Positions 16,228-24,417 of a stretch of DNA of 64,000 nt are shown one piece after another. The first letter of the stretch is position 1, and every line of letters begins with the position of its first letter. The translations under genes and the position numbers were made by a program. The notes beneath the pieces were generated by a model. The model saw nothing but the letters and a program-made list of their open reading frames with translations, was not told the DNA's origin and did not search any database. Source of the stretch: Sphingobacterium paucimobilis HER1398 (GTDB lineage Bacteria; Bacteroidota; Bacteroidia; Sphingobacteriales; Sphingobacteriaceae). Location: contig NZ_ATDL01000021.1 of the NCBI RefSeq assembly GCF_000416985.1, positions 1 through 64,000 on the forward strand. Direction: 5' to 3'.

Positions 16228-19200
16228 TTATAGTTCAGCTTTGATACCAAAGGACCAGGTTTTGGTCATCGGGTAGTCTGTATAATCGATAGATCCGTTG
16301 TAAAATGCCCCATCGTATGATGCCGAGAACCCTTCGGGACTCATGCCTGGATATTTGGTAAAAGTGGCGATGTTACTCACGCTGGCATGAAGCATGAGAT
16401 TGCGGGTTTTGAACTTTTTGGCAATGTTCGCAGGTAGCTTGTACGACAGATTGATGTCCTGTATCTTGAAATAGGAGTAATCATGAAGCCAGAATGTGGA
16501 TACACGTGCGTTGTTAACACGGTCGCCTATCGAGAGCCTCGGTGCATCATTGGTCGGATTGTCTACTGTCCATCTGTCCAACATCAGGTGGGATTGATTT
16601 TGATCCGTGAAGGTATAGGCCGTACGCTTTGCATTCCACAGTTTTTTTCCACCTATGGAAAAGTTGGAATATACAGTCAGCGAGAAGTTGTCCAGAAATG
16701 TAAAGGTATTTGTAAGTCCTCCGGTCCATTTTGGAGAACTGTTGCCTATCACTTGCTGATCTTCGAAGTCTACCTTGCCGTCTCCGTTGACATCGACAAA
16801 GCGAATATCTCCAGGTGCCGTAAACTGTTCTTGGTAGTAGGCTTTCGGATTGCCCGTTTTTTCCCGTGCGGCCTGGTTGTATTGATCTACCTCGGCCTGT
16901 GTCTGGAATATGCCAGCAGCGACATAGCCCCACAGCGTACCTGCGGGCTCGCCTTCGATAAATCGGTTGTCATCGTAGTAGGAACCGACATCTTTGCCGT
17001 CATTCAGCTTTTCGATTTTCGCAACGTTTTTGGCGGCATTGGCTCCCATGTGCCACTTGAACTTGTCCCGTTTGAGCAGGTATCCGTTCAGAGCCATCTC
17101 AATACCTTTGTTGGAACTCTCCGATACGTTGCGCGTGACCGTATTGAAGCCCGTGCTCGTGGCTATGGTCGTACTCTGCAAGAGGTCTTTTGAATATTTG
17201 GAATAGACACCGATACTACCATTGAGCTGATAGTCGAATAGTGAAAATTCAAGCCCTGCATCAAACATGCTCGTGCGCTCCCATCTTAGAGCAGGGTTTT
17301 CGAGGTTTTGAGGTATTATCCCAGGCAGTCCAGCATATCCAGCGGAGGTATACTTGGTCCGCCATCTATAGGTTCCTAAGCTCGATCCGCCCACGATGCC
17401 GTAGCTTGATCTCAATTTGAGCTCATCAATCCATTCGGTCTGTTTTAGGAAAGATTCTTGATTGATTTTCCAGGCGGCGGCTACGGATGGGAAGAATCCA
17501 TAGCGATTGTCGCTTCCAAATTTAGAGGAACCGTCCAGTCGGGCGGTAAATGTCAACAGGTAGCGGTCGTCGTAGATATAGTTCATCCTGGAGAAGTACG
17601 ACGCCAATCCTACTTTTTCCTTATCACCGGATACGGCGTAGGCATTTGCAGCACTGGATAGATTATTCAGGACATAGTCATTGGGGTATCCTGTGCCGAT
17701 CCCGGTAAAAAATTGGGCGGTCAATTGCTCAAAGGACATACCCAACAATGCGTTAAAGTCGTGCTTTTCGTTGAAAACACGGTTGTAGTTTAGCGTATTG
17801 TCAAATATTCTGTTCAGGTTCTCGGAGTGGCTTTGCTCGCCTATCCCACCTTCTCGACTGCCTTGTATGGTGGTTGTCGGAAAATATAACCTGGTCTTGC
17901 TCAGATCATAGCTGAATGAAAGGGCACTTTTCAAGAATAAGCCCGGCAGCACCTTCAGCTCTAAGTACCCTGACCCGTTAAGGGCTGTCGTAACAGCATT
18001 ATTGATCTGTGTGCTCGCTGCAAGTGGGTTGTCGCTGTTTTCATACGAATAGTAGGATCCGTCTGCATTGTATATAGGGAGGTCGGGTCTCCAGGTTATC
18101 AGATTGGTGAGACCACCATTTTTGATGTCTGTATCGGAGTTGGAGACGTTTATATTGGCGCCCATGCGCAAGTTGGGGTTGATATAGGCATCGAGTTGTG
18201 CTTTCCCGGAATTTCGGGTCATCCCACTGCCTTTCAGCACACCGTTGTTTGAGTTGTTGGAATAGGATACATAATAGGTAATATTGTCCGAGCCACCTCT
18301 GCTGGAGATATTAAAGTTTTCTGCGGAGGATTTGTTATTGGTCATCAACTTGAGCCAATTGTTGTCCTCTGTTCCAAAATACTCGTCGGGCTTGTTCAAG
18401 ATAAGCGCCATGTGCGGGTATACCGCCGACCACCATCCCTGCAGGCTGGGGCTTCCGTTGGTGGCTGCCTCGGTCATGATGTTCCTAAACTCCGCTGTAT
18501 TTAATGGGCGGTATGCGTTATGCATTTTCTGAAACCCATAATCATAGCCTACGTTGATCAATGGTTTCTGTCCCTTGATGCCTTTTCGTGTCGTGATGAT
18601 GACTACGCCGTTGGCCGCGCGCGACCCATAGATCGCCGAAGCGGATGCATCCTTTAGGACATCGATACTTTCTACGTCAGCTATATTGATGTTCAACAGC
18701 CCGGATAGATTTTCCCGGATATCTCCGCCTGTAGTCTGGTTGAACGCATAGTTGCGGTCGGTGATCACGGGTATACCATCGACAACATAGAGGGGTTCGG
18801 TATTGCCGATCAAGGAAGAATTGCCTCGGATGCGTACTTTTACAGCCGCACCGGGCATGCCCGAGCTTATCATGACATCGACACCTGCGACTTTTCCCTG
18901 TAACAGTTGGTCGACAGAGGAGACGGAGGTGTTCTCGATGGTTTCGCGGCCGATAGAACCAATCGCACCGGTCAGGTCTTTCCGTTTGACATTGCCATAG
19001 CCCATGGCGACTACGGCCTCGATTTCATGATCGGTTGGAACTAGGGTAAAATCATGGTTCTTTTTGTCTTTGGCAAGGTTGATTTGAAATTCTTGGGTGT
19101 TGTGACCGACGCAGCTGACGATTACTTTATAGTTTCCGGGAGGCATGCGGTCCAGTACGAACGAACCATCCTTGGCCGTTGAAATGTCACGTTTTGTGCC

Positions 19201-19683
19201 GTTTCCCTCTACGGTGATCGTACTTCCGGCAATTGGTTTGCCTTCCTTGTTTTTCACCTTGCCAGTCAATGCCAGAAGCTCTTGCAAAGGCGTCTCTTTT
19301 GCTGTAGGCTTGGTGTTTTCTTTTTGACGGATTACAACCGATTTATTGGTGATACTGTAGGTGATCGGCAGTGATTTGGCGAGCTGATCCATGGTTTCCT
19401 GGATGCTTGCGTTTTTTACATTGATACTCGCTGGCAATGCCCCCAGGTCATTTCCTTTCCAAAAAAAACGATAGCCACTTTTGTCCTTGATGGTATTCAA
19501 CAATTCTTCGAGATCAACATTCTTTCTTTCGAGGGTGATCGTTTGTGCCTCTGCGAGCAAGATACTGCTGTTGCTTACGAGCATACTTACTGCCAGTAAG
19601 GACATCTTGAGCTTACGGTGTCTGCGTATGCGACACAGTAAGGCAATCCCTCCTTTTAAGGATAAGATCAATTTTTGTTTCAT
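16228..19683 (-). CDS. SusC/RagA-family TonB-dependent transporter with STN signalling domain
   Basis: 1151 residues. After a basic leader and a signal segment (LKMSLLAVSMLVSNSSILLAEA) comes an STN domain (about 48-115, ITLERKNVDLEELLNTIKDKSGYRF), a carboxypeptidase-regulatory-like domain (about 137-215), the plug (about 230-345) with PLYVVDGIPVITD and VESIDVLKDASASAIYGSRAANGVVIITTRKG, and the barrel ending in a C-terminal Leu. The STN domain can contact the FecR anti-sigma factor encoded next, so this is a classic self-regulating transducer: ligand binding releases the sigma factor. Substrate unknown. Confidence 0.96.
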   Translation of the reverse strand: MKQKLILSLKGGIALLCRIRRHRKLKMSLLAVSMLVSNSSILLAEAQTITLERKNVDLEELLNTIKDKSGYRFFWKGNDLGALPASINVKNASIQETMDQLAKSLPITYSITNKSVVIRQKENTKPTAKETPLQELLALTGKVKNKEGKPIAGSTITVEGNGTKRDISTAKDGSFVLDRMPPGNYKVIVSCVGHNTQEFQINLAKDKKNHDFTLVPTDHEIEAVVAMGYGNVKRKDLTGAIGSIGRETIENTSVSSVDQLLQGKVAGVDVMISSGMPGAAVKVRIRGNSSLIGNTEPLYVVDGIPVITDRNYAFNQTTGGDIRENLSGLLNINIADVESIDVLKDASASAIYGSRAANGVVIITTRKGIKGQKPLINVGYDYGFQKMHNAYRPLNTAEFRNIMTEAATNGSPSLQGWWSAVYPHMALILNKPDEYFGTEDNNWLKLMTNNKSSAENFNISSRGGSDNITYYVSYSNNSNNGVLKGSGMTRNSGKAQLDAYINPNLRMGANINVSNSDTDIKNGGLTNLITWRPDLPIYNADGSYYSYENSDNPLAASTQINNAVTTALNGSGYLELKVLPGLFLKSALSFSYDLSKTRLYFPTTTIQGSREGGIGEQSHSENLNRIFDNTLNYNRVFNEKHDFNALLGMSFEQLTAQFFTGIGTGYPNDYVLNNLSSAANAYAVSGDKEKVGLASYFSRMNYIYDDRYLLTFTARLDGSSKFGSDNRYGFFPSVAAAWKINQESFLKQTEWIDELKLRSSYGIVGGSSLGTYRWRTKYTSAGYAGLPGIIPQNLENPALRWERTSMFDAGLEFSLFDYQLNGSIGVYSKYSKDLLQSTTIATSTGFNTVTRNVSESSNKGIEMALNGYLLKRDKFKWHMGANAAKNVAKIEKLNDGKDVGSYYDDNRFIEGEPAGTLWGYVAAGIFQTQAEVDQYNQAAREKTGNPKAYYQEQFTAPGDIRFVDVNGDGKVDFEDQQVIGNSSPKWTGGLTNTFTFLDNFSLTVYSNFSIGGKKLWNAKRTAYTFTDQNQSHLMLDRWTVDNPTNDAPRLSIGDRVNNARVSTFWLHDYSYFKIQDINLSYKLPANIAKKFKTRNLMLHASVSNIATFTKYPGMSPEGFSASYDGAFYNGSIDYTDYPMTKTWSFGIKAEL

Positions 19684-19720
19684 GATATTTATTTTAGGTT
19701 AGTTAAATAAAGTGCTCTAG

Positions 19721-20926
19721 TTAATGTGGGTTAGTCTTATTGCTTACGACAATCGTGTTTTTGCCATCTACCCGAAGGAGCTTGGAGGTGAGCCCACTCT
19801 GTTCAAGAATCTGCATGAGTTCTTTTAGGGAGTTGCTGCGTTCGATTTCTCCATTGAATACCTCTTTGAAATTGGCATTTTGATAGATGACATCGACGTC
19901 ATACCACCTCTCGATGGTACTCATCAATTCCTCCAGAGGGGTATTGTTGAAGTAAAAAACGTCATTTCTCCATGCCGTTATGGCCTTCGTATTGGCTTTT
20001 TGCAATCGTACGATTTGTTGTTTCAGATGATGGATAGCTTCTTGCCCAGGAATCAGCTTTTTGCTGTCGATAAACTGATCGGTCTTTTTGTCCCGTATTG
20101 TCAGCGCTATCGATCCTTTTATCAATGTGGATCTTATCATGCCCATTTCGGGGTATGCATTGACGTTGAATGCTGTACCTAACACCCGTATCTCCTGTGT
20201 GCCCGAGGTTACAAAGAATGGTTTTGTCTTGTCGTGCGCAACTTCAAAATACAGCTCGCCCTGCATATTTACCCGGCGCTCATTGCCCCATTTTCTGGGG
20301 TATGTGATTTTACTTTTGGCATTGAGCCATACCTTCGTTCCGTCGCTCAATTGGAGCGTGTAGGTGCTGCCTGCCGGAGTGATGACGCTGATAGAGTCGG
20401 TCGATAGCAGCGACTCATCAATTTGGTCGCCATTGGCATAGCTTATGGACTGTTCGTCGACGATCAACTGTTGGTCCTTGCGCAGTGGGATGGACTTATT
20501 GTTGGCCAACTGGATATAGGCTGTCCCATTGAGCGGAACGACATCTTCCAACGGCTCTATATGGACTAAGGAGTCTGATGTGTGTTGGGCTAAAAACCAG
20601 GCGTATCCTGCAAAACCAACGGCGATCAGCACAGCTGCATATTTAATCCAGCTCCATGGTAGTGTCCGAACCTTCCTATTGTCGGTCTCCTGCTGGCTGC
20701 TGATATATTGATTTAGGTTCTCCTTAACATGCAATAGTGTGTTGTGATCCTCTGGCTGTGTATGATCTGTGCTGTTTCCCTCGCTGCTGAGTTCATCATG
20801 GATCAGGTTTTTGAGCTCGCTCGTATCTTCTGTTCCAAATAGGATGAATATCCGAAGTAATTCTTCGGGTGTGCAGGAGTTGGTTATAAATTTATGATAC
20901 AGTTTTTTATTCACGGATTTCAGCAA
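19721..20926 (-). CDS. FecR-family anti-sigma factor
   Basis: 401 residues: a cytoplasmic sigma-binding part (1-85), one membrane segment (about 88-108, WIKYAAVLIAVGFAGYAWFLA), a periplasmic FecR domain (about 175-270; TPAGSTYTLQLSDGTKVWLNAKSKITYP is the family hallmark, cut here from a longer match) and a C-terminal DUF4974-like domain (about 325-395). It holds the sigma factor at the membrane until the STN domain of the SusC partner signals. Lies between sigma and SusC genes, all minus strand. Confidence 0.94.
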   Translation of the reverse strand: MLKSVNKKLYHKFITNSCTPEELLRIFILFGTEDTSELKNLIHDELSSEGNSTDHTQPEDHNTLLHVKENLNQYISSQQETDNRKVRTLPWSWIKYAAVLIAVGFAGYAWFLAQHTSDSLVHIEPLEDVVPLNGTAYIQLANNKSIPLRKDQQLIVDEQSISYANGDQIDESLLSTDSISVITPAGSTYTLQLSDGTKVWLNAKSKITYPRKWGNERRVNMQGELYFEVAHDKTKPFFVTSGTQEIRVLGTAFNVNAYPEMGMIRSTLIKGSIALTIRDKKTDQFIDSKKLIPGQEAIHHLKQQIVRLQKANTKAITAWRNDVFYFNNTPLEELMSTIERWYDVDVIYQNANFKEVFNGEIERSNSLKELMQILEQSGLTSKLLRVDGKNTIVVSNKTNPH

Positions 20927-20997
20927 TTAAAAAAAGATAAATACACCCTATATACGGTTGGGAAACCGTAGGCATCTAGTCTGGTATGAAAAAAATA

Positions 20998-21573
20998 TTA
21001 TTTTAGTATCGAAAGCAACAGCAAACTCCATATGCCGGAGTTGGAAAGGTATAGTTTTACCTTTTTTGTAGCCGATACAATCTGTGCATTCACGGTAGAT
21101 TCGGAGATTTGTAGAATCTCGCTGGCTTCTTTGTATGTTTTTCCTTCAATTTTGCACAGCTCAAAAATGAGACGCTGCTTAGGAGGGAGTTGCTGTATGG
21201 CCAGATCGATATGTTCCTGGACTTCTTTGTGCAATATCGTGTCGTCCTGAAAAGAAAAGCCCATGTGCATGGTGATTTCTTCTTGTGCTTTATGATCTAA
21301 GGAAACTCTCCGGTAATGGTCATATACTTCGTTCTGAGCGATACGGTATAAATAGGATTTAAAAGATTTGTCTTCTTGGATTTGCGCTCGTCTGTCCCAG
21401 ATTTTAATAAAAACATCCTGTAAGATATCCTGGGCTATGGTATCTATTTTTACTAAGCTGCGAATTCTTTGATAAAAGAATAGGCTGTACCTATCATAGA
21501 GCGTGTTGTAGGCATCAGTATCTCCACTTTTGAGTCTTATCAGGAGTTCTCTTTCGGCGTTCGTCGTCAAAAT
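20998..21573 (-). CDS. ECF RNA polymerase sigma factor (sigma-70 family)
   Basis: About 191 residues with region 2 (LYDRYSLFFYQRIRSLV, then DILQDVFIKIWDRR) and region 4 (LPPKQRLIFELCKIEGKTYKEASEIL, then ISESTVNAQI). The open frame reaches a TTG at 21600, but a TATATTTG promoter element occupies 21599-21606, so that TTG would lie before the transcript start. The next in-frame start, TTG at 21573 (TTNAERELLIRL), is preferred here. Directs polymerase to the operon once released from the FecR protein encoded next. Confidence 0.9.
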   Translation of the reverse strand: MLTTNAERELLIRLKSGDTDAYNTLYDRYSLFFYQRIRSLVKIDTIAQDILQDVFIKIWDRRAQIQEDKSFKSYLYRIAQNEVYDHYRRVSLDHKAQEEITMHMGFSFQDDTILHKEVQEHIDLAIQQLPPKQRLIFELCKIEGKTYKEASEILQISESTVNAQIVSATKKVKLYLSNSGIWSLLLLSILK

Positions 21574-21598
21574 CGGATCAGTTAGTTGTGTTGAAGGC

Positions 21599-21606
21599 AA
21601 ATATAG
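21599..21606 (-). promoter_or_regulatory. -7 element upstream of the ECF sigma gene
   Basis: On the minus strand this reads TATATTTG, an exact TAnnTTTG match. No good TTTG lies 19-21 bases further upstream (AT-rich run instead), so the promoter is supported only by its -7 part. It gives a short leader to the start at 21573. Confidence 0.45.
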
Positions 21607-21717
21607 GATTTTACTTTTTACTTTTTAATTTGTTGACGAAGTGGGGGGGATGATGTGATCGAGTTATCAAGTGATCGAGTTATCTTGTTAACTGGTTATG
21701 GAGTTATGTAGTTGTGA

Positions 21718-21833
21718 AGTGATCAAGTTATCTTGTTAACTAGTGATGAGTGATCAGTAATGAGTGACAGGGTTAGATAGGTTAGAGGGTGAGGTTGGAT
21801 TCAAAAAAAATACGCCTGAAGTGATGTGCTTCA
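21718..21833 (+). repeat. Dispersed intergenic repeat, copy B (with decayed hairpin)
   Basis: Aligned by eye with 22262-22376: five substitutions and one A-run length change over about 115 bases. It includes a run of A and a hairpin half, CGCCTGAAG, whose partner here is damaged (CTTCATGCCG). Copy B ends exactly where the truncated ATPase gene stops, which suggests the repeat insertion or recombination removed the rest of that gene. Confidence 0.85.
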
Positions 21834-21959
21834 TGCCGATGCGCCAAATTCCTTTATTAGCCACGTTTTTCCAACCTGCCTAGCGCCCCGTATTATCAAA
21901 GGTTTTCTTCTTGGAGAATCTTTCCATTTCAATAATTCTTCTAGCTGTGCTCTTTTCAT
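21831..21959 (-). pseudogene. Decapitated AAA ATPase of the DUF4143 type, N-terminal fragment only
   Basis: Reading from ATG at 21959: a 42-residue frame MKRAQLEELLKWKDS, then RRKPLIIRGARQVGKTWLIKEFG and a stop. This is the N-terminus of the widespread ATP-binding/DUF4143 proteins, including the P-loop GARQVGKT; the intact family has roughly 380-400 residues. Everything after the P-loop helix is missing; the frame runs into repeat copy B and stops within it. The upstream side retains a promoter-like TATATTTG (minus strand, near 21985) and three 15-base repeats. Too short to act as an ATPase. Confidence 0.8.
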
Positions 21960-21995
21960 GATTAATATTCTTTGTGTTAGGCAAATATACATAAA

Positions 21996-22075
21996 CACAA
22001 AGGAGTTTTTGTGATTTTAAACATTAAATCGAAGGAGTTTTTGTGTTGTGTGTACACAAATACGAAGGAGTTTGT
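21996..22075 (-). repeat. Three short direct repeats upstream of the truncated ATPase
   Basis: On the minus strand CACAAAAACTCCTTTGTG, CACAAAAACTCCTTCGAT and CACAAACTCCTTCGTATT follow one another at spacings of about 33 bases. A perfect palindrome TGTGTACACA lies between the outer two. They may be operator sites of the lost gene or recombination substrates. Confidence 0.6.
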
Positions 22076-22191
22076 GGTTGATGAGTAACGAAGTGACTGG
22101 TGATGATAGGTTATCTAGTGATCGAGTTATCTTGTTAAGGAGTGGAGAGTGACGGGAATGTAAATAATAATACAAAATAAATCATTGTTTT

Positions 22192-22237
22192 TGTAATGGC
22201 CATTAACTTAATGGTGGTTAAGTTAATGGTTGTTACA
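22192..22237. other. Long imperfect palindrome (hairpin)
   Basis: CCATTAACTTAA (22200-22211) and TTAAGTTAATGG (22218-22229) form a perfect 12-bp stem with a 6-base loop. After a 3x3 internal loop, TGTAA (22192-22196) pairs with TTACA (22233-22237). Located in the gene-free stretch 21960-22388, which otherwise holds only repeat copies C and D. No T tract follows, so an intrinsic terminator is unlikely. Confidence 0.6.
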
Positions 22238-22261
22238 TTATTGGGACAGTAAGGGTATCAA

Positions 22262-22376
22262 AGTGATCGAGTTATCTTGTTAACTAGTGATGAGTGATCA
22301 GTAATGAGTGGCAGGGTTAGATAGGTTAGAGGCGGAGGTTGGATTCAAAAAAATACGCCTGAAGGGATGTGCTTCA
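22262..22376 (+). repeat. Dispersed intergenic repeat, copy D
   Basis: Near-identical to 21718-21833. This copy keeps an intact hairpin at its right end, which serves as terminator of the minus-strand lipoprotein gene. Copy B therefore looks like a duplicate of this terminator-plus-spacer segment. Confidence 0.85.
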
Positions 22377-22381
22377 GGCGT
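22355..22381 (-). terminator. Intrinsic terminator of the lipoprotein/amidase cassette
   Basis: ACGCCTGAAG (22355-22364) pairs perfectly with CTTCAGGCGT (22372-22381). On the minus strand the hairpin is followed by ATTTTTTT, a standard intrinsic terminator 8 bases after the stop of the gene at 22389. Confidence 0.85.
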
Positions 22382-22388
22382 TCTTAGT

Positions 22389-22841
22389 TTAAATTCTTTT
22401 TCTCCTGAGGTAATAGACTCCTAGAGATCCTAGGCCAAGTAGCATAATCAAATAAATATACCAGGGGAGCTGCTTTTTCCGAATCGTTTTTTGTTGCGTT
22501 TTGGAAGAGTGCTGCTGGATGACTGTACTGTTGCTAACGCTGATGTTGGTCTTCTGCTCGTGGGTGTGTGCCGACTGCTCTTCGTAATAGAGTGTACCGC
22601 CCTGCCCCCAAAGGCCTCTATCAGGATGAAAGTAGAATATGGAGTCACTTGCAAAGTGCCAGTAGCGTATGGTGCTATCCTGTTGTAGGTACTGCTGCCA
22701 TTCCTGCGATTCGGAGCGATGTACCTGTTGTGCGGCTTTTTGTTTCTCCACGCTGTGTTTGTTGGTACGGCAAGACAAGGCGAGGAGAATGATGAGGATG
22801 GGACTGAGGTAAATTCGGGATATCGTAATATTTCTTTCCAT
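22389..22841 (-). CDS. Lipoprotein with C-terminal membrane helix, spanin-like layout
   Basis: 150 residues. Signal with lipobox LLALSC (Cys24), a polar Gln/Ser/His-rich middle (residues 25-118), and a C-terminal membrane helix (about 124-143, LPWYIYLIMLLGLGSLGVYYL) ending in RRKR. A lipid anchor at one end and an inner-membrane helix at the other would bridge two membranes, the layout of a unimolecular spanin, though the sequence does not match a known spanin. Last gene of the minus-strand cassette, 66 bases after the amidase gene. Confidence 0.75.
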   Translation of the reverse strand: MERNITISRIYLSPILIILLALSCRTNKHSVEKQKAAQQVHRSESQEWQQYLQQDSTIRYWHFASDSIFYFHPDRGLWGQGGTLYYEEQSAHTHEQKTNISVSNSTVIQQHSSKTQQKTIRKKQLPWYIYLIMLLGLGSLGVYYLRRKRI

Positions 22842-22907
22842 AATATGATTGTTTTATTGTCTTCCATGCTAGCCAGACATGACTCTTTACTTGTTAACTC
22901 GATAACT

Positions 22908-23402
22908 TCATAACTCGTTAACCTGATCAACCCAATCCGCCAACGCATACACCGTCCGCAGGTGTCTACGTCGGGATTCCACTCGGTTATTACTGTTACC
23001 TTCGATCGTGATCAGGTATTCATTGGACATTTCTTTGACCAGTCCCACGTGGTTGATACGTTTCACTTTGGTGCCGTATATCCCGAATACATCTGCTTTT
23101 ACCTTCTCACTTTCTAATCTTTTAACCTTCTCGCCGCTTCTCCAATACGTTCTGGCTTTGGGAAACAGTGCCGGGCTCCATGGGTTGCGTGGGACAGGTA
23201 AGCCCGCTTGTCCATAGCACCACGACACGAAAGCGGCACACCACTCGTAGCCTTTACCAAGATGTGTATAGCGCAGGTATTCTTCAACACGTTTGCCATC
23301 ATTGTTGCCCGTGGCTTCGGTGGTTCCCAGTTCTGCAGAAGCAATTGCTATTATTGATTGGCGAATACTAGCAAAAAGAATCTTATCATCTTTAATCTTC
23401 AT
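22908..23402 (-). CDS. CHAP/NlpC-like cysteine amidase (TIGR02594-type), endolysin-like
   Basis: Start set at ATG 23402 (MKIKDDKILFASIRQ, 164 residues). The frame stays open upstream to 24101, but that part copies a dispersed intergenic element and overlaps the next gene, so it is not coding. Catalytic features are clear: GYEWCAAFVSWCYGQAG (nucleophile Cys), INHVGLV (His) and IEGNSN (third polar residue). This is the fold of CHAP-type peptidoglycan amidases/endopeptidases, often annotated TIGR02594 in Bacteroidota and phages. No signal peptide, so it would need a membrane lesion or transporter to reach the wall; the small membrane protein upstream may provide it. Confidence 0.85.
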   Translation of the reverse strand: MKIKDDKILFASIRQSIIAIASAELGTTEATGNNDGKRVEEYLRYTHLGKGYEWCAAFVSWCYGQAGLPVPRNPWSPALFPKARTYWRSGEKVKRLESEKVKADVFGIYGTKVKRINHVGLVKEMSNEYLITIEGNSNNRVESRRRHLRTVYALADWVDQVNEL

Positions 23403-23917
23403 GTCTTCGTCGCCAGACGGGCTCCTTCTTTTTCCCAAAAAGAAGCAAAAATCGTCGCTCGAACCTTCTGACCGTACGTTAGTGCCTCCCATTGCTATTG
23501 TCAGAATCTTCACAGGCGACATTAATCTAGGTTGTAAGGGACTACTAGGGTTACCTAAATAGGTTGAACTACTAGCACTACCTGAATAAAATGGCCTAGG
23601 TTGCGCGAGACGTAAACCATTCAGAATATCCCCCTGATGAGCTTGCGAGCTCACCGAAGGCGTTTCGTCGTCCAATGACCTAGGGTGATACAGCGTTAAG
23701 AATATTTTTTGCAGGTCGTTAAAAACATATCGATGAAGTGGAGCGAAGTGCAACGGCTCCGAGATGTTTAGACCTGTCAAGAAATATTTAGCGTCGTATT
23801 GCCCAAGTCTTGATTTTTTTTGCTTCGTTTTTTTCATCAAGAAAAAAAATGAAGTCCTCGTCATGGAAAATGACGGATTGGTATCGGGTAGGGTAAATAA
23901 AATAGTATAACCGAACT
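23403..23917. other. Intergenic mosaic between amidase and membrane-protein genes
   Basis: Read on the minus strand, 23407-23479 matches the intergenic element at 29287-29363: GGTTCGAGCGACGA, then hairpin CTTCTTTTT-ggg-AAAAAGAAG, then GGAGCCCGTC. A second hairpin-like part lies near 23817-23850 (GCTTCGTTTTTTTCATC, then GAAAAAAAATGAAG). The whole stretch is open in one minus frame, but composition and the shared element argue that it is noncoding. Confidence 0.6.
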
Positions 23918-24301
23918 TTAAAACACCACTACCATCACCATTATCACTGCATATAGCAGTAAAAAGAAAACCGAAAAATAAAGAATACATTGTTGCCATG
24001 ATGAAAGTGTATTGAAGTGATGACCAAATTTTTGACGGAACGATTTGAAGGGATGCCACAGGAGTTCCTGCAGCCATACGCTGATATATACTGCGAGCCA
24101 TCCGACCAGCAGACCGAATAGCAGCAGTGTCAGGCTACCATAATCCAGTACGCCTATAGCCGGATCGAACAGCTGCAATACGGTAGAGACCATGATCCAG
24201 CCGATGATCAGCAGTAAAAAGCCAAAGAACAGCTTTTCTTTTAAAGAGAGTTCCCGCTGCCAGCCCTGGGCCAGCGAAGAAGGAGTTGTTATTGTTATCA
24301 T
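23918..24301 (-). CDS. Small membrane protein, three helices, possible holin-like
   Basis: 127 residues. Hydrophobic segments at about 24-46 (LFFGFLLLIIGWIMVSTVL), 55-78 (LTLLLFGLLVGWLAVYISVW) and 103-127 (CILYFSVFFLLLYAVIMVMVVVF), with a basic linker between the second and third. No family recognised. Size, helix number and place next to an amidase lacking a signal peptide fit a holin-type role, but this is inference; it could be a simple membrane accessory. The third helix reaches the C-terminus. Confidence 0.7.
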   Translation of the reverse strand: MITITTPSSLAQGWQRELSLKEKLFFGFLLLIIGWIMVSTVLQLFDPAIGVLDYGSLTLLLFGLLVGWLAVYISVWLQELLWHPFKSFRQKFGHHFNTLSSWQQCILYFSVFFLLLYAVIMVMVVVF

Positions 24302-24417
24302 GTTATGTAGTTATTAAGTGATGTAGTTAAAGTAAGTGACCAGTGACTAGTGACCAGTAACTTCGTCACTGTGTTACTTTGTCACTGTATCACTACTTTA
24401 AAACCCAAATTGATTCG

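Noticed and set aside
23403..24101. N-terminal extension of the amidase to a 397-codon protein
   Set aside because: The extension copies the intergenic element also found at 29287-29363, overlaps the membrane-protein gene, and has low-complexity content.
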